Of a stretch of DNA of 64,000 nt, positions 42,068 through 51,206 are shown piece by piece (position 1 is the stretch's first letter; each line of letters starts with the position of its first letter). The notes beneath the pieces are model-generated. The model saw only the letters and a program-made list of their open reading frames with translations. It did not search any database and was not told where the DNA came from. The translations under genes were made by a program, and so were the position numbers. Where the stretch lies: assembly GCF_000786215.1 (NCBI RefSeq), contig NZ_JROG01000003.1, positions 248,001-312,000 on the forward strand. The letters run 5' to 3'. The stretch comes from Sphingomonas sp. 35-24ZXX. GTDB lineage: Bacteria > Pseudomonadota > Alphaproteobacteria > Sphingomonadales > Sphingomonadaceae.

Positions 42068-43651
42068 ATGCTGGCCAGCGTCACCGAAGCGCGTACCGAC
42101 CTGGGTTCCACCGTGCGTTACTGGGCCGAGGAGCGGCCCGACGGCATCGCTCTGGACGATGGTGTCACCCGCATCAGCTATCGCGAGCTCGATGAACAGG
42201 TCGATCGCTACGCGCGGGCCTTTGCCGCAGCCGGGCTGGAGCCCGACAGCCGCATTGCATGGCTTGGCAAGAATGCGAGCCTCTATTTCATCCTGCTGGT
42301 CGCGGCCAGCCGCGCTGGGCTTGCCATGGTGCCCGTGGGCTGGCGCCTGGCCGTTCCCGAAATCCGCTATATCCTGGCCGATACCGGCGCAGCGTTGCTG
42401 GTATGCCAGCCCGGCTTTGCCGCCACCGCCCAAGCGGCAGCCGAAGGGTTGGACAGCCTGCGCACTGTGCTGGTCGACACGCCCGAGGATGCCGCAGGAC
42501 TGGAGACGCTCGACGACTGGGCCGCAGCGCAGGGTTCGGGCGGGCTGCCCGATATCGACCCCGAGCGCGGGGTGCTGCAGCTGTACACATCCGGCACCAC
42601 CGGCAATCCCAAGGGTGCGGTGCTGTGCAATCGCAACATGTTTGCGCTGCGCCCGATCATCGAGGCATCCGACGTCGACTGGTACAAGATCAGCCGCGAG
42701 GATTCGATGCTGGTGATCATGCCGGTGGCGCACATCGCAGGATCCGGCGTCGGCACCATCGCTTTCTACAACGGCTGCCGTGCAGTGATCCGCGCCGAGT
42801 TCTCGCCCGACGCCGTGCTCGATTGCGTCAGTGACGGCGTGACACACATGTTCCTCGTCCCCACCGCGCTGCAGATGGTGGTCAACCACCCACGCGCTGG
42901 CAGCACTGATTGGTCGCGGCTGAAGCTGGTGATGTACGGCGCAGCGCCGATCCCGCTGGAACTGCTGCGGCAATGCATGCAGACCATGGGGGCCGAGTTC
43001 TGCCAGCAATATGGCATGACCGAAACCACCGGCACTTTCTGCGCGTTGCCGCCGGAGGATCATGACCCCGCTGGCAACGAGCGGATGCGTTCCGCCGGCA
43101 AGGCGCTGCCGGGCGTGGAAATCCGCATCGTCGATGGCCAGGGCCAGCAAGTGCCCAACGGCACGATCGGCGAGATCGCGACCCGGTCACCGCTCAACAT
43201 GGTCGGCTATTGGCGCAACGACGCCAAGACACGCGAAACCGTCGATGCCGATGGCTGGCTGCTCACCGGCGACGCGGCGTATATGGACGACGATGGCTAT
43301 GTCTTCATCCAGGACCGGGTGAAGGACATGATAATTTCCGGCGGCGAGAATGTGTACCCTGCCGAGGTCGAGAACGCGATCTTCGGCCATCCCGATGTGC
43401 TGGAGGTCGCGGTGATCGGCACTCCGGACGACAAATGGGGCGAGGCGGTGAAGGCGGTGGTGGTGCCCAAGCCGGGGCACGAGGTCGATCCTGCATCGGT
43501 GATCAGCTGGGCGCGCGAGCGGATTGCCCCGTTCAAGGCACCCAAGAGCATCGATGTCATTCCAGAAATGCCGCGCAATGCGACGGGAAAGATCCTCCGG
43601 CGCGAACTGCGCGCACCCTATTGGGTGGGGCGCGACCGCGCCGTCGGCTAG
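42068..43651 (+). CDS. Acyl-CoA synthetase (AMP-forming)
   Basis: A 527-residue ANL enzyme: LYTSGTTGNPKG at about residue 175, YGMTETTGTF, the DRVKDMIISGGENVYPAEVE hinge and the PRNATGKILRREL lysine. It is not close to the ligase at 3283 beyond shared motifs. GGAGAGAG lies before the start, next to a CCCAC/GTGGG hairpin. It is close to the isobutyryl-CoA genes and may feed short or branched acids to them. Its stop codon interlocks with the stop of the facing transporter gene. Confidence 0.92.
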   Translation: MLASVTEARTDLGSTVRYWAEERPDGIALDDGVTRISYRELDEQVDRYARAFAAAGLEPDSRIAWLGKNASLYFILLVAASRAGLAMVPVGWRLAVPEIRYILADTGAALLVCQPGFAATAQAAAEGLDSLRTVLVDTPEDAAGLETLDDWAAAQGSGGLPDIDPERGVLQLYTSGTTGNPKGAVLCNRNMFALRPIIEASDVDWYKISREDSMLVIMPVAHIAGSGVGTIAFYNGCRAVIRAEFSPDAVLDCVSDGVTHMFLVPTALQMVVNHPRAGSTDWSRLKLVMYGAAPIPLELLRQCMQTMGAEFCQQYGMTETTGTFCALPPEDHDPAGNERMRSAGKALPGVEIRIVDGQGQQVPNGTIGEIATRSPLNMVGYWRNDAKTRETVDADGWLLTGDAAYMDDDGYVFIQDRVKDMIISGGENVYPAEVENAIFGHPDVLEVAVIGTPDDKWGEAVKAVVVPKPGHEVDPASVISWARERIAPFKAPKSIDVIPEMPRNATGKILRRELRAPYWVGRDRAVG

Positions 43652-44577
43652 CCTCGCAGGCGCGCCAGCCGGTTTTCGCGCCAGGCGATGTACAGGCCCG
43701 ATCCGATGATCAGCGGTGCCCCGATCCAGGTCGCGGGCACCGGCCAGTTCTCCCAGATCAGCCAGCCGGCCAGCGCCGCCCAGATGAGGCTCGAATAATC
43801 CATCGGCAGCACTACCGAGACCGGGGCGAGCCGCAGCGACCAGGTGATGCCCAGCTGCGCCGCCGCACCGAACAGACCCATCAATCCGATAATTCCCCAG
43901 GTTTCCGCATCGTGCATCTTGCCGAAGAACAGCATCGCGATTCCCAGCGGCACGAGCGAGCTCAGCGAGAACCAGAACATCGTGGTCACCGGGCTCTCGG
44001 TTTCGCCCAGCTTGCGGATGATGATGCTGACCCACGCAGTGATGGCGACCCCGCTGATGCCGACGAGCGCGCCTGCCAGCGGGATATGGCCGCTTCCGGG
44101 CTGGACGACGATGATCACGCCGATCAGTCCGGCGGCAATCGCGCTCCAGCGGTGCACGCCCACGGCTTCATGCAGCAGGAAAATCGACAGCAATGTCGCA
44201 ACGATCGGCACCATGAAGCCAATCGCCGTTGCTTCTGCAATCGGCAGCAGCGCAAAGGACAGGAAGTTCAGCGACATGGCCACCAGCCCCACGACCATGC
44301 GCCCTGCATGCGTCCAGGGTCGGTCGGTCTTGAGCACCGACAGCCCGGACCCGGCCAGCGCGACCGGGATCAGCACCAGAACGCCTGTCAGCTGCCGATA
44401 GAACACGCTTTCCAGCACGTGCACGCCATGGTTCGACGCCAGTTTGACGCACGCGAACATGGCGGTGATGGAAATCGCCGCCAGAAGCCGGATGCCGATG
44501 GCCACCAGCGCCTGGTTGGCGGGCGGGCTGCTGGCAGGCGGGGCAGGAGGGGCAGGCTGGGGTTCGGGCAAGGCCAT
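43648..44577 (-). CDS. EamA/DMT family transporter
   Basis: A 309-residue inner-membrane protein with about ten helices in two EamA repeats; a Pro/Ala-rich cytoplasmic start of about 20 residues precedes helix 1. Hydrophobic repeat starts are visible at ALVAIGIRLLAA and LAGALVGISGVAITAW. Members export amino acids or metabolites; no substrate assignable. It faces the acyl-CoA synthetase gene, the stop codons sharing bases (CTAG). Confidence 0.88.
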   Translation of the reverse strand: MALPEPQPAPPAPPASSPPANQALVAIGIRLLAAISITAMFACVKLASNHGVHVLESVFYRQLTGVLVLIPVALAGSGLSVLKTDRPWTHAGRMVVGLVAMSLNFLSFALLPIAEATAIGFMVPIVATLLSIFLLHEAVGVHRWSAIAAGLIGVIIVVQPGSGHIPLAGALVGISGVAITAWVSIIIRKLGETESPVTTMFWFSLSSLVPLGIAMLFFGKMHDAETWGIIGLMGLFGAAAQLGITWSLRLAPVSVVLPMDYSSLIWAALAGWLIWENWPVPATWIGAPLIIGSGLYIAWRENRLARLRG

Positions 44578-44660
44578 CGTCGTCGTTGCTATCAGCCCCG
44601 GGCGGTTACGTCATCCCGCAGAATGGCATATCTGCCGCAAATCATCGCGGTGCAAACATC

Positions 44661-44688
44661 GTCCCGGCATTTTCGCATAGGCCGGGAC
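44661..44688. repeat. Inverted repeat in the acyl-CoA dehydrogenase upstream region
   Basis: GTCCCGGC/GCCGGGAC, perfect 8-bp arms with a 12-base loop, in the 214-base space between two divergent genes. It could be an operator or a hairpin; no T-run follows. ATTAATCG at about 44734 resembles one arm of the 3178 operator but has no partner. Confidence 0.5.
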
Positions 44689-44791
44689 CAAAAGGGCAGG
44701 GCTGTGCGCTCTGGCCAAAGCCTGGAGATTGCATTAATCGCCAAGGCCATAGCGGGGCAGCACGACCCCCAGCCACAGCGACAGGATAGCC

Positions 44792-45937
44792 ATGACCGAC
44801 CAGTTCGAGCTCACCGAGGACCAGCTTGCCATCCAGGACGCGGCGCGCAAATTCACCGCCGACCGGATCACGCCCTTCGCCGCCGAATGGGACGAGAAAC
44901 ATATCTTCCCGCGCGACACCATCAAGGAAGCTGCCGACCTCGGCTTTGCCGCGATCTATGTCAGCGAGGAGAGCGGCGGCATTGGCCTGGGCCGTCTCGA
45001 AGCCGCGCTGATCATGGAGGCGATGGCCTATGGCTGCCCCTCGACCAGCGCGTTCATCTCGATCCACAACATGGCCGCGTGGATGATCGACACCTTCGGA
45101 TCGGACGATCTCAAGAGCCGCTATCTCCCCGACCTGGTGACGATGGACAAGATCGCCAGCTATTGCCTGACCGAGCCCGGCTCCGGATCGGATGCGGCGG
45201 CGCTCAAGACCAAGGCAGTGCTCGATGGCGACCATTATGTCGTCAACGGCTCGAAGCAGTTCATCAGCGGCGCCGGCGCCAATGACGTCTACGTCACCAT
45301 GGTGCGCACCGGCGAGGATGGCCCCAAGGGCATTTCGTGCCTGGTGATCGACAAGGATACGCCCGGCGTCTCCTTCGGCGCGAACGAGAAGAAGCTGGGA
45401 TGGCACAGCCAGCCGACCGCTCAGGTCATCTTCGACAATGCCCGCATTCCCGTTGCCAACCGCGTCGGCGCAGAAGGTGACGGCTTCCGCTTCGCGATGA
45501 TGGGGCTTGATGGCGGACGACTGAACATCGGTGCGTGCTCTTTGGGCGGGGCACAGCGCTGCCTCGACGAGGCGATTACCTACACCAACGATCGCAAGCA
45601 GTTCGGCAAGCGGATCAGCGATTTCCAGAACACCCAGTTCATGCTCGCCGATATGGCGACCGATCTGGAGGCCGCGCGCGCGCTATTGTATCTCGCTGCC
45701 GCCAAGGTGACCGCAAACGCGCCCGACAAGACCAAGTTCGCCGCGATGGCCAAGCGACTGAGCACCGATAGCGGCTCGAAGATTGTCAACGATGCACTGC
45801 AACTGTTTGGCGGATATGGCTATTTGCAGGATTATCCGATCGAGCGCTTCTGGCGCGACCTGCGCGTCCATTCGATCCTCGAGGGTACCAACCAGGTGAT
45901 GCGGATGATCGTCGCGCGCGAAATGCTGCGCCAGTAA
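44792..45937 (+). CDS. Acyl-CoA dehydrogenase, probably isobutyryl-CoA dehydrogenase
   Basis: A 381-residue FAD enzyme that would make methacrylyl-CoA from isobutyryl-CoA in valine breakdown. Visible are CLTEPGSGSDAA, the FAD loop, and the C-terminal GGYGYLQDYPIERFWRD with LEGTNQVMRM holding the catalytic Glu at the position used by short/branched-chain members. Context with a hydroxyisobutyryl-CoA hydrolase gives the assignment. 12 bases to the next gene. Confidence 0.9.
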   Translation: MTDQFELTEDQLAIQDAARKFTADRITPFAAEWDEKHIFPRDTIKEAADLGFAAIYVSEESGGIGLGRLEAALIMEAMAYGCPSTSAFISIHNMAAWMIDTFGSDDLKSRYLPDLVTMDKIASYCLTEPGSGSDAAALKTKAVLDGDHYVVNGSKQFISGAGANDVYVTMVRTGEDGPKGISCLVIDKDTPGVSFGANEKKLGWHSQPTAQVIFDNARIPVANRVGAEGDGFRFAMMGLDGGRLNIGACSLGGAQRCLDEAITYTNDRKQFGKRISDFQNTQFMLADMATDLEAARALLYLAAAKVTANAPDKTKFAAMAKRLSTDSGSKIVNDALQLFGGYGYLQDYPIERFWRDLRVHSILEGTNQVMRMIVAREMLRQ

Positions 45938-45949
45938 GGGGTTATCATC

Positions 45950-47005
45950 ATGACCAACGAAATCCTCACCCGCGTCGAGGGACGCACCGGCATCATCAGC
46001 CTCAATCGTCCCGGCGCGATCCACGCGCTGAATACCGCGATGTGCACCGCGATGACCGATGCGCTGACCGCATGGATCGACGATCCTGCGATCGAAGCCG
46101 TAATGATCGATCATGCCGAAGGCCGCGGTTTTTGTGCGGGTGGCGATATCCGCATGCTTGCCACCAGCGGCGCAGCCGATGGCGCGGAAGCGCGCGAATT
46201 CTTCTTTATCGAGTATCGGCTGAACCATCTGCTGTTCGTCTATCCCAAGCCGATCGTTGCCTTCATGAATGGCATTACCATGGGTGGCGGCGTCGGCCTC
46301 TCGCTGCCGTCGCGCTACCGGATCGCGACCGAGAACACCCGCTTTGCCATGCCGGAAACCGGCATCGGTCTGTTTCCCGATGTCGGCGGAGGCTGGTTCC
46401 TGTCGCGGCTGCCGGGCCGGACGGGCCAGTTTCTGGCGCTGACCGGGGCGCGGCTCGATGGCGCGGAGTGTCATGCGCTCGGCCTCGCCACGCATTACCT
46501 GCCGTCGGATGTGCTCGAAAATGCCAAGGCGCAGATTGCCGAGCATCCTGACCGGATCGACGACATTCTGGCATCGCTCGCAGTGGGACCGCCTGCTGCC
46601 CGGATTCTTGGCAACCGCGAGCGGATCGATCAGCTGTTCGCCTCCGACCGCTACGAGGACATCCTGGCCGCGCTGACGGAAGACGGATCGGAATGGAGCG
46701 CCAAGGAACTGGCAACCCTGGCCGGCAAATCCCCGCAAACCTGCAAGGTGGCTTTGCGTCAGTTGAAGGATGGCGCGCAAATGCCTGATTTTGCTGCCGA
46801 GATGCGCCAGGAATATGCGATCGGTGCACGCGTCGTACAGATGCACGATTTCATCGAAGGCGTGCGCGCGCTGATCATCGAGAAGGACAACGCGCCGCGC
46901 TGGAATCCGGATACGCCCGAAGGCGTGACGGACGAACTGATCGATTCCATCTTCGCGCCCTTGCCCGAAGATCAGGCCTGGACCCCATTGGAGATTGCCC
47001 GATGA
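45950..47005 (+). CDS. 3-hydroxyisobutyryl-CoA hydrolase
   Basis: A 351-residue crotonase-fold protein of the length typical for HIBYL-CoA hydrolase, longer than a hydratase. [14 protein letters not shown] and [13 protein letters not shown] form the oxyanion hole, and [20 protein letters not shown] is the hallmark segment. It releases free 3-hydroxyisobutyrate. Its stop overlaps the next start by four bases. Confidence 0.92.
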   Translation: MTNEILTRVEGRTGIISLNRPGAIHALNTAMCTAMTDALTAWIDDPAIEAVMIDHAEGRGFCAGGDIRMLATSGAADGAEAREFFFIEYRLNHLLFVYPKPIVAFMNGITMGGGVGLSLPSRYRIATENTRFAMPETGIGLFPDVGGGWFLSRLPGRTGQFLALTGARLDGAECHALGLATHYLPSDVLENAKAQIAEHPDRIDDILASLAVGPPAARILGNRERIDQLFASDRYEDILAALTEDGSEWSAKELATLAGKSPQTCKVALRQLKDGAQMPDFAAEMRQEYAIGARVVQMHDFIEGVRALIIEKDNAPRWNPDTPEGVTDELIDSIFAPLPEDQAWTPLEIAR

Positions 47006-47775
47006 CCTATGAAACGCTTTTCGTCGAACAGCGCGGCGCCGTCACGCTGCTCACGCTCAACCGTCCGCAGGCGCTCAACGCGCTCAACAGCCAGGTGCTG
47101 GCCGATCTGATCGCCGCGCTGGCCGCATTCGATGCCGATCCGTCACAGGGCTGCGCGGTGCTGACCGGCAGCGAAAAGGCGTTCGCGGCGGGCGCGGACA
47201 TCAAGGAAATGGCCACGCAGAGCTTTGCCGACATGTACGGCGGCAACTTCTTTGCTGGCTATGACCGCGTCACCGCCACCCGCAAGCCTATCATCGCTGC
47301 GGTCGCTGGATATGCGCTCGGCGGTGGTTGCGAGCTTGCGATGATGTGCGATTTCATCATCGCCGGCGACAATGCCAAGTTTGGCCAGCCCGAGATCAAG
47401 CTGGCGGTGACGCCCGGCATGGGCGGTTCGCAGCGCATGGCGCGCGCCATCGGCAAGGCCAAGACGATGGACATGTGTCTGACCGGACGGATGATGGACG
47501 CGACCGAGGCCGAGCAGTCAGGCCTGGTCGCGCGCGTGGTTCCGGTCGCCGATCTGGTCGAGGAAGCCGTCAAGGCCGCCGCCACCATCGCAGGCATGGC
47601 GCCGCTCGCCACGCTGGCGGTCAAGGAAATGGTCAACGCCGCGTTCGAAACCACGCTGCAACAGGGCGTCGTTTTCGAACGCCGGTTGTTCCACGGGCTG
47701 TTCGGCAGCGAGGACCAGACCGAGGGCATGGCGGCGTTCGTCGAAAAGCGCCCCGGTAACTGGACGGGTCGCTGA
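47002..47775 (+). CDS. Enoyl-CoA hydratase
   Basis: A 257-residue hydratase. [28 protein letters not shown] and the Glu pair (catalytic Glu in GCELAMM and in [12 protein letters not shown]) are present. It should hydrate methacrylyl-CoA or other short enoyl-CoA. Third gene of the valine-type operon. The next enzyme, 3-hydroxyisobutyrate dehydrogenase, is not encoded in the window. Confidence 0.95.
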   Translation: MTYETLFVEQRGAVTLLTLNRPQALNALNSQVLADLIAALAAFDADPSQGCAVLTGSEKAFAAGADIKEMATQSFADMYGGNFFAGYDRVTATRKPIIAAVAGYALGGGCELAMMCDFIIAGDNAKFGQPEIKLAVTPGMGGSQRMARAIGKAKTMDMCLTGRMMDATEAEQSGLVARVVPVADLVEEAVKAAATIAGMAPLATLAVKEMVNAAFETTLQQGVVFERRLFHGLFGSEDQTEGMAAFVEKRPGNWTGR

Positions 47776-47862
47776 TCGACGGCAGTCTGTCTCTGGTGGA
47801 GTGAGGCTTAAAACCGCGTCGGCGCGTTCCTATCTTCGTTGCTAGACAGGAACCGCCAGATC

Positions 47863-48645
47863 ATGACCCAGACCGAAACAACCCAATCCAAGGCCCGCCC
47901 GCCGCATCCCTTGCTCACGCTGACCGAGGGGCGTGCTGTGTTCGAGCTCGGATCCTTCATCGCGCTGCGGCAGGCGATGAAGCGCCTGCCCAAGGGTGAT
48001 GGCCATGCGGTGATCGTGCTGCCCGGGTTCCTGGCGGGCGACACCTCGACCCGCCCGATGCGCGGTCTGCTCAAGGATCTGGGCTATGCATCCTTTGGTT
48101 GGGATCTGGGGCGCAACCTGCGCTTCACCACCGAACGCGAACACGCGCTTTACGCATTGCTCGATCGCGTGCACGCCGAATCGGGCAGGCCGGTCTCGCT
48201 GATCGGGTGGAGCCTGGGCGGTCTGTTCGCGCGCGAGATGGCCAAGCACAGTCCCGACAAGGTGCGGCAGGTGATTTCGCTGGGCAGCCCGATCTCCAAC
48301 GATCGTGGCTATACCAACGCCAGTCGGCTGTTCGAGCGGTTCAACGGCAAGCAGCCCGAGCCGATGCAGCAGGGGCGGTTCCAGGCGCTCGACGAAGCCC
48401 CGCCGGTTCCCACCACCTCGATCCTCAGCCGCAGCGACGGCATCGTCGCCTGGCGCGCCTCGGTGCAGAAGCCCGGTCCGCAGGCAGAGACGCTGGAAGT
48501 GTTGGCCAGCCACTGCGGGCTCGGGGTCAACCCGATGGTGATGTACGCCATCGCCGACCGCCTCGCGCAGCCCGAGGGCGAATGGAAACCGTTTGATCGC
48601 TCAGGCTGGCGCTCGATGCTGTTCCGGACCGTGGATGCGGGTTAG
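47863..48645 (+). CDS. Alpha/beta hydrolase
   Basis: A 260-residue alpha/beta-hydrolase fold protein. The nucleophile elbow is GWSLGG, and HAVIVLPGFLAGD contains the oxyanion region. An early triacylglycerol lipase-like arrangement is suggested. No signal peptide, so cytoplasmic. The start at 47863 is the nearest ATG; a TTG at 47839 would add eight residues. Function of the substrate is unknown. Confidence 0.82.
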   Translation: MTQTETTQSKARPPHPLLTLTEGRAVFELGSFIALRQAMKRLPKGDGHAVIVLPGFLAGDTSTRPMRGLLKDLGYASFGWDLGRNLRFTTEREHALYALLDRVHAESGRPVSLIGWSLGGLFAREMAKHSPDKVRQVISLGSPISNDRGYTNASRLFERFNGKQPEPMQQGRFQALDEAPPVPTTSILSRSDGIVAWRASVQKPGPQAETLEVLASHCGLGVNPMVMYAIADRLAQPEGEWKPFDRSGWRSMLFRTVDAG

Positions 48646-48651
48646 GATCGA

Positions 48652-49311
48652 TCAGAACGGAAGGGGCGCGGACCGCGACACTAGCAACGTACTGTCTTCA
48701 TCCGAGTCAAATATTGCTGTGGTTTGAGCCTGACCTTGCGCGCCAAACCAAAATTCGAGGCGCCCCCGCTGATCGATCATCACAAAACTGGGTCGCAACG
48801 TTCCGAGCTCGCGCAGCGTCGTTTGCCTGTCTTCGCAGAGGTAAGATGGTGTGCTGTTGCGGCAAACAATGGGGGGATTTGTTGCGCCCAGGATGACTTG
48901 TTCCAGCTTGCGCAGTGCGGACAGAGTTGTTGCTGCATCCAGACTCCCCGCAAATCCGGTGTATCCGGTTTCTGGACAACTCTGCTCAATCGCAAGAGCC
49001 ACCTCGATTCCTCGGCTACTTTCAACCAATCGAGCCTGTTCAACAGGAGTGGCCGGATCATGATTGAACTGCACACTCCACCAGTGCCGGATACAGCCTT
49101 CAGGTATTCGTGCAGGTTGCTCTCGCAGGATGAGCCGCACAAATCCTGGCGGACCCATGAGGTCTTGCGGACGCTGCACATGCACGATTGGTCCATGCCG
49201 CAGGCCAGACAGCGCGCGCTCGCCAGCTTCAGCGGGCGGCAACCGCAACGCCTCGCCGAATGTCAGCGGCGTCTGCATTGTCAGCAGCAGCGGTATGAAT
49301 GCCAAGGTCAT
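48652..49311 (-). CDS. Secreted protein of unknown function
   Basis: A 219-residue protein with a hydrophobic start (MTLAFIPLLLTMQTPLTFGEAL) that may be a signal. It has four cysteines (C-IRHWW, QSC, IVC and LCED) that could form disulfides. No family recognised. Base composition is visibly lower in GC, with codons such as TTG, AAT and ACT, than the genes around it, which suggests later acquisition or weak codon selection. It is convergent with the hydrolase, six bases apart. Confidence 0.65.
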   Translation of the reverse strand: MTLAFIPLLLTMQTPLTFGEALRLPPAEAGERALSGLRHGPIVHVQRPQDLMGPPGFVRLILREQPARIPEGCIRHWWSVQFNHDPATPVEQARLVESSRGIEVALAIEQSCPETGYTGFAGSLDAATTLSALRKLEQVILGATNPPIVCRNSTPSYLCEDRQTTLRELGTLRPSFVMIDQRGRLEFWFGAQGQAQTTAIFDSDEDSTLLVSRSAPLPF

Positions 49312-49342
49312 GTGTCAGCTCAGCCTTAGACGTAACAGCACC

Positions 49343-50881
49343 TTAACGCCGCGCGCCGATGAGCTGTTCCGCCGCCAGCCGCCCGGTCTGCGCCGCGCCG
49401 TTCATATAGCCTGTGTGCGCATCGGACAGATGCTCACCGGCAAACAGGATCGGACCCGAAGGCAGGGGGGCGGTGACCTTGCCGTCATCGTCTTCGGCCC
49501 AGAAATGCGCGGCATAGCGGGTGAGCTGGCCCGGCAGGAAGCGCGAATAGGCGCCCTGGGCATAGGGATCCGCGGCCCATGCCGTCCGCCGCAGACTGCG
49601 TGCGGCAAGGCCGGGGATGGCAGGCGCAATCTCGCGCTCGCAGGCGCGCAATATGCCTTCGGGCCCAAGGTCCTGCAGCGCGGAAACCTGATGGCCGCCG
49701 AAGAACCATGTCAATACGCCCTGCGGCACCGCATCCTGCCCCGCGCTGGCGCCCCAGAACTCGCTGAACAGTCCTGGCTCGCCGGTGCGCACGGCCCAGG
49801 CTGCGCCGCCTGCTCCCACCAATGGTTCCCAGGGGCGCGTCGCATAGCCGGCGTTGATCTTTTCATTGCGGCCGCAGCTGAGTTCCTGCGTCAGTGCCTG
49901 CCACGCCGGGGGCAGGGTGTCGCCGAAATCGATCGTGCGCAGGATCTGTGCCGGAACGGTGATGATCACGCGGTCGGCGGTGACGCTCTTTCCGTTGGCG
50001 AAGGCCAGTACCACTGCCTTGCCCTTCCGGCGGACGCTGACCAGCGCATGCCCGGTCTGGATGCGCGGCATCAGCGGTTCGGCCAGCGCCTTCGGGATCG
50101 TCGATGAGCCGCCTGCGAGGCTGTAGCGCTCGTCGCTTCCCGATATCAGCGCGACTTTGTCATCATTGATCGCGGGCAGGTTGAAGAACAGCTCGAGTGC
50201 GGAGACCTCGCCGGGTTCCGACCCGAACTCGGTGCGGATCGTCGCCTCGACCAGGGCGCGGGCGCGGGGGCTGGCCGCGGCACCTGCGGCGTCGAGATAC
50301 TGCTGCACCGACATCGAGTCGAACAGCGGGGCATGCCGGTCGAAATCGGTATCGACCGCGCCGGCATCCTGGGCGATGCGCGCTGCAAGTGGACGAAACT
50401 CGGCGATCAACTCGGCCTCCGGCACCTCGCGGCCATCGACGACAAAACGCTCGCGCGCCGTCATCGCGCCGCGGTCGATCAGGCCGATGTTGAACCGCTT
50501 GGCCAGTGCAAGGATATCGGCATGGTTGGTGTTCACCAGATGCGCGCCGTCCTCGACGTACAGGCCCGCCTCGGGCAGCCCCGCTGACGTCAGCACCCGA
50601 CCGCCGATGCGGCCGCGCGCCTCGTAGATCGTGGCATCGAACCCTGCTGCGACAAGGCGGTCGAGCGCCACCAGCCCGGCAAGACCGGCGCCGATGATCG
50701 CGATGCGCGACTGCTTGCTGACGGCAGCTTCTGCAGGCTGGCCAAAGGCAGGAGCCAGACCCATGGCGGCAAGCCCTGCCAGAACGTCGCGGCGGTTGAG
50801 GCCTGGCCCGCGCTCTGTGTCATTCACTCTCGGTGGTGCAGCCTTGGCCAGCAACCCCCAGACAATGCCCGAACCGCGCAT
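49343..50881 (-). CDS. Flavin monoamine oxidase-family protein with Tat signal
   Basis: A 512-residue FAD amine oxidase-like enzyme. A twin-arginine signal (NRRDVLAGLAAMG, Arg30-Arg31) precedes the Rossmann FAD motif IAIIGAGLAGLVALDRL and GRIGGRV. The C-terminal FAD-contacting segment FAGEHLSDAHTGYMNGA is intact. It would fold in the cytoplasm with FAD and then be exported. The start at 50881 is set by GGAGG eight bases upstream. Substrate unknown; an amine or polyamine is likely. Confidence 0.9.
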   Translation of the reverse strand: MRGSGIVWGLLAKAAPPRVNDTERGPGLNRRDVLAGLAAMGLAPAFGQPAEAAVSKQSRIAIIGAGLAGLVALDRLVAAGFDATIYEARGRIGGRVLTSAGLPEAGLYVEDGAHLVNTNHADILALAKRFNIGLIDRGAMTARERFVVDGREVPEAELIAEFRPLAARIAQDAGAVDTDFDRHAPLFDSMSVQQYLDAAGAAASPRARALVEATIRTEFGSEPGEVSALELFFNLPAINDDKVALISGSDERYSLAGGSSTIPKALAEPLMPRIQTGHALVSVRRKGKAVVLAFANGKSVTADRVIITVPAQILRTIDFGDTLPPAWQALTQELSCGRNEKINAGYATRPWEPLVGAGGAAWAVRTGEPGLFSEFWGASAGQDAVPQGVLTWFFGGHQVSALQDLGPEGILRACEREIAPAIPGLAARSLRRTAWAADPYAQGAYSRFLPGQLTRYAAHFWAEDDDGKVTAPLPSGPILFAGEHLSDAHTGYMNGAAQTGRLAAEQLIGARR

Positions 50882-51017
50882 AAGCCCCGCCTCCCCCAAA
50901 GCCCTTGAACAATGGCAGGGTGATCCGATCGCTTGTGTGGGTCAAGATTTTTGGGGGCAGGGGATGGACAACGCGCCGCGCGACCCCAGATGGGGCGCTC
51001 AAGAAGGAGCGCAGGTG

Positions 51018-51206
51018 ATGCACAGTATCTGGGGCCAGCTGGCCATTGCCATGTCGGCGCTGGCTGGCACTGCCGCCATCGCCGATGCGCGCCGGATGCG
51101 GCGGCGCAATTTCGACCGGGTGGGCTTCATGCCGTGGACGGGCATTCTCGTGCTGTCGCTGACGATCGCGGCGTTTGCCGCCGCGATCGCGCTCAAGGGC
51201 TTCTGA
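51018..51206 (+). CDS. Small two-helix membrane protein
   Basis: A 62-residue protein with two membrane helices (WGQLAIAMSALAGTAAIA and MPWTGILVLSLTIAAFAAAIALKGF) joined by the basic loop ARRMRRRNFDR. AAGGAG lies eight bases before the start at 51018; a start at 50964 would add 18 residues but has no proper spacing. Its stop adjoins that of cpaF. No family recognised. Confidence 0.7.
   Translation: MHSIWGQLAIAMSALAGTAAIADARRMRRRNFDRVGFMPWTGILVLSLTIAAFAAAIALKGF

Noticed and set aside
50815-50822. CTGTGTCA, one arm of the sulfatase operator, in the amine oxidase gene
   Set aside because: Only a half-site and inside coding sequence.
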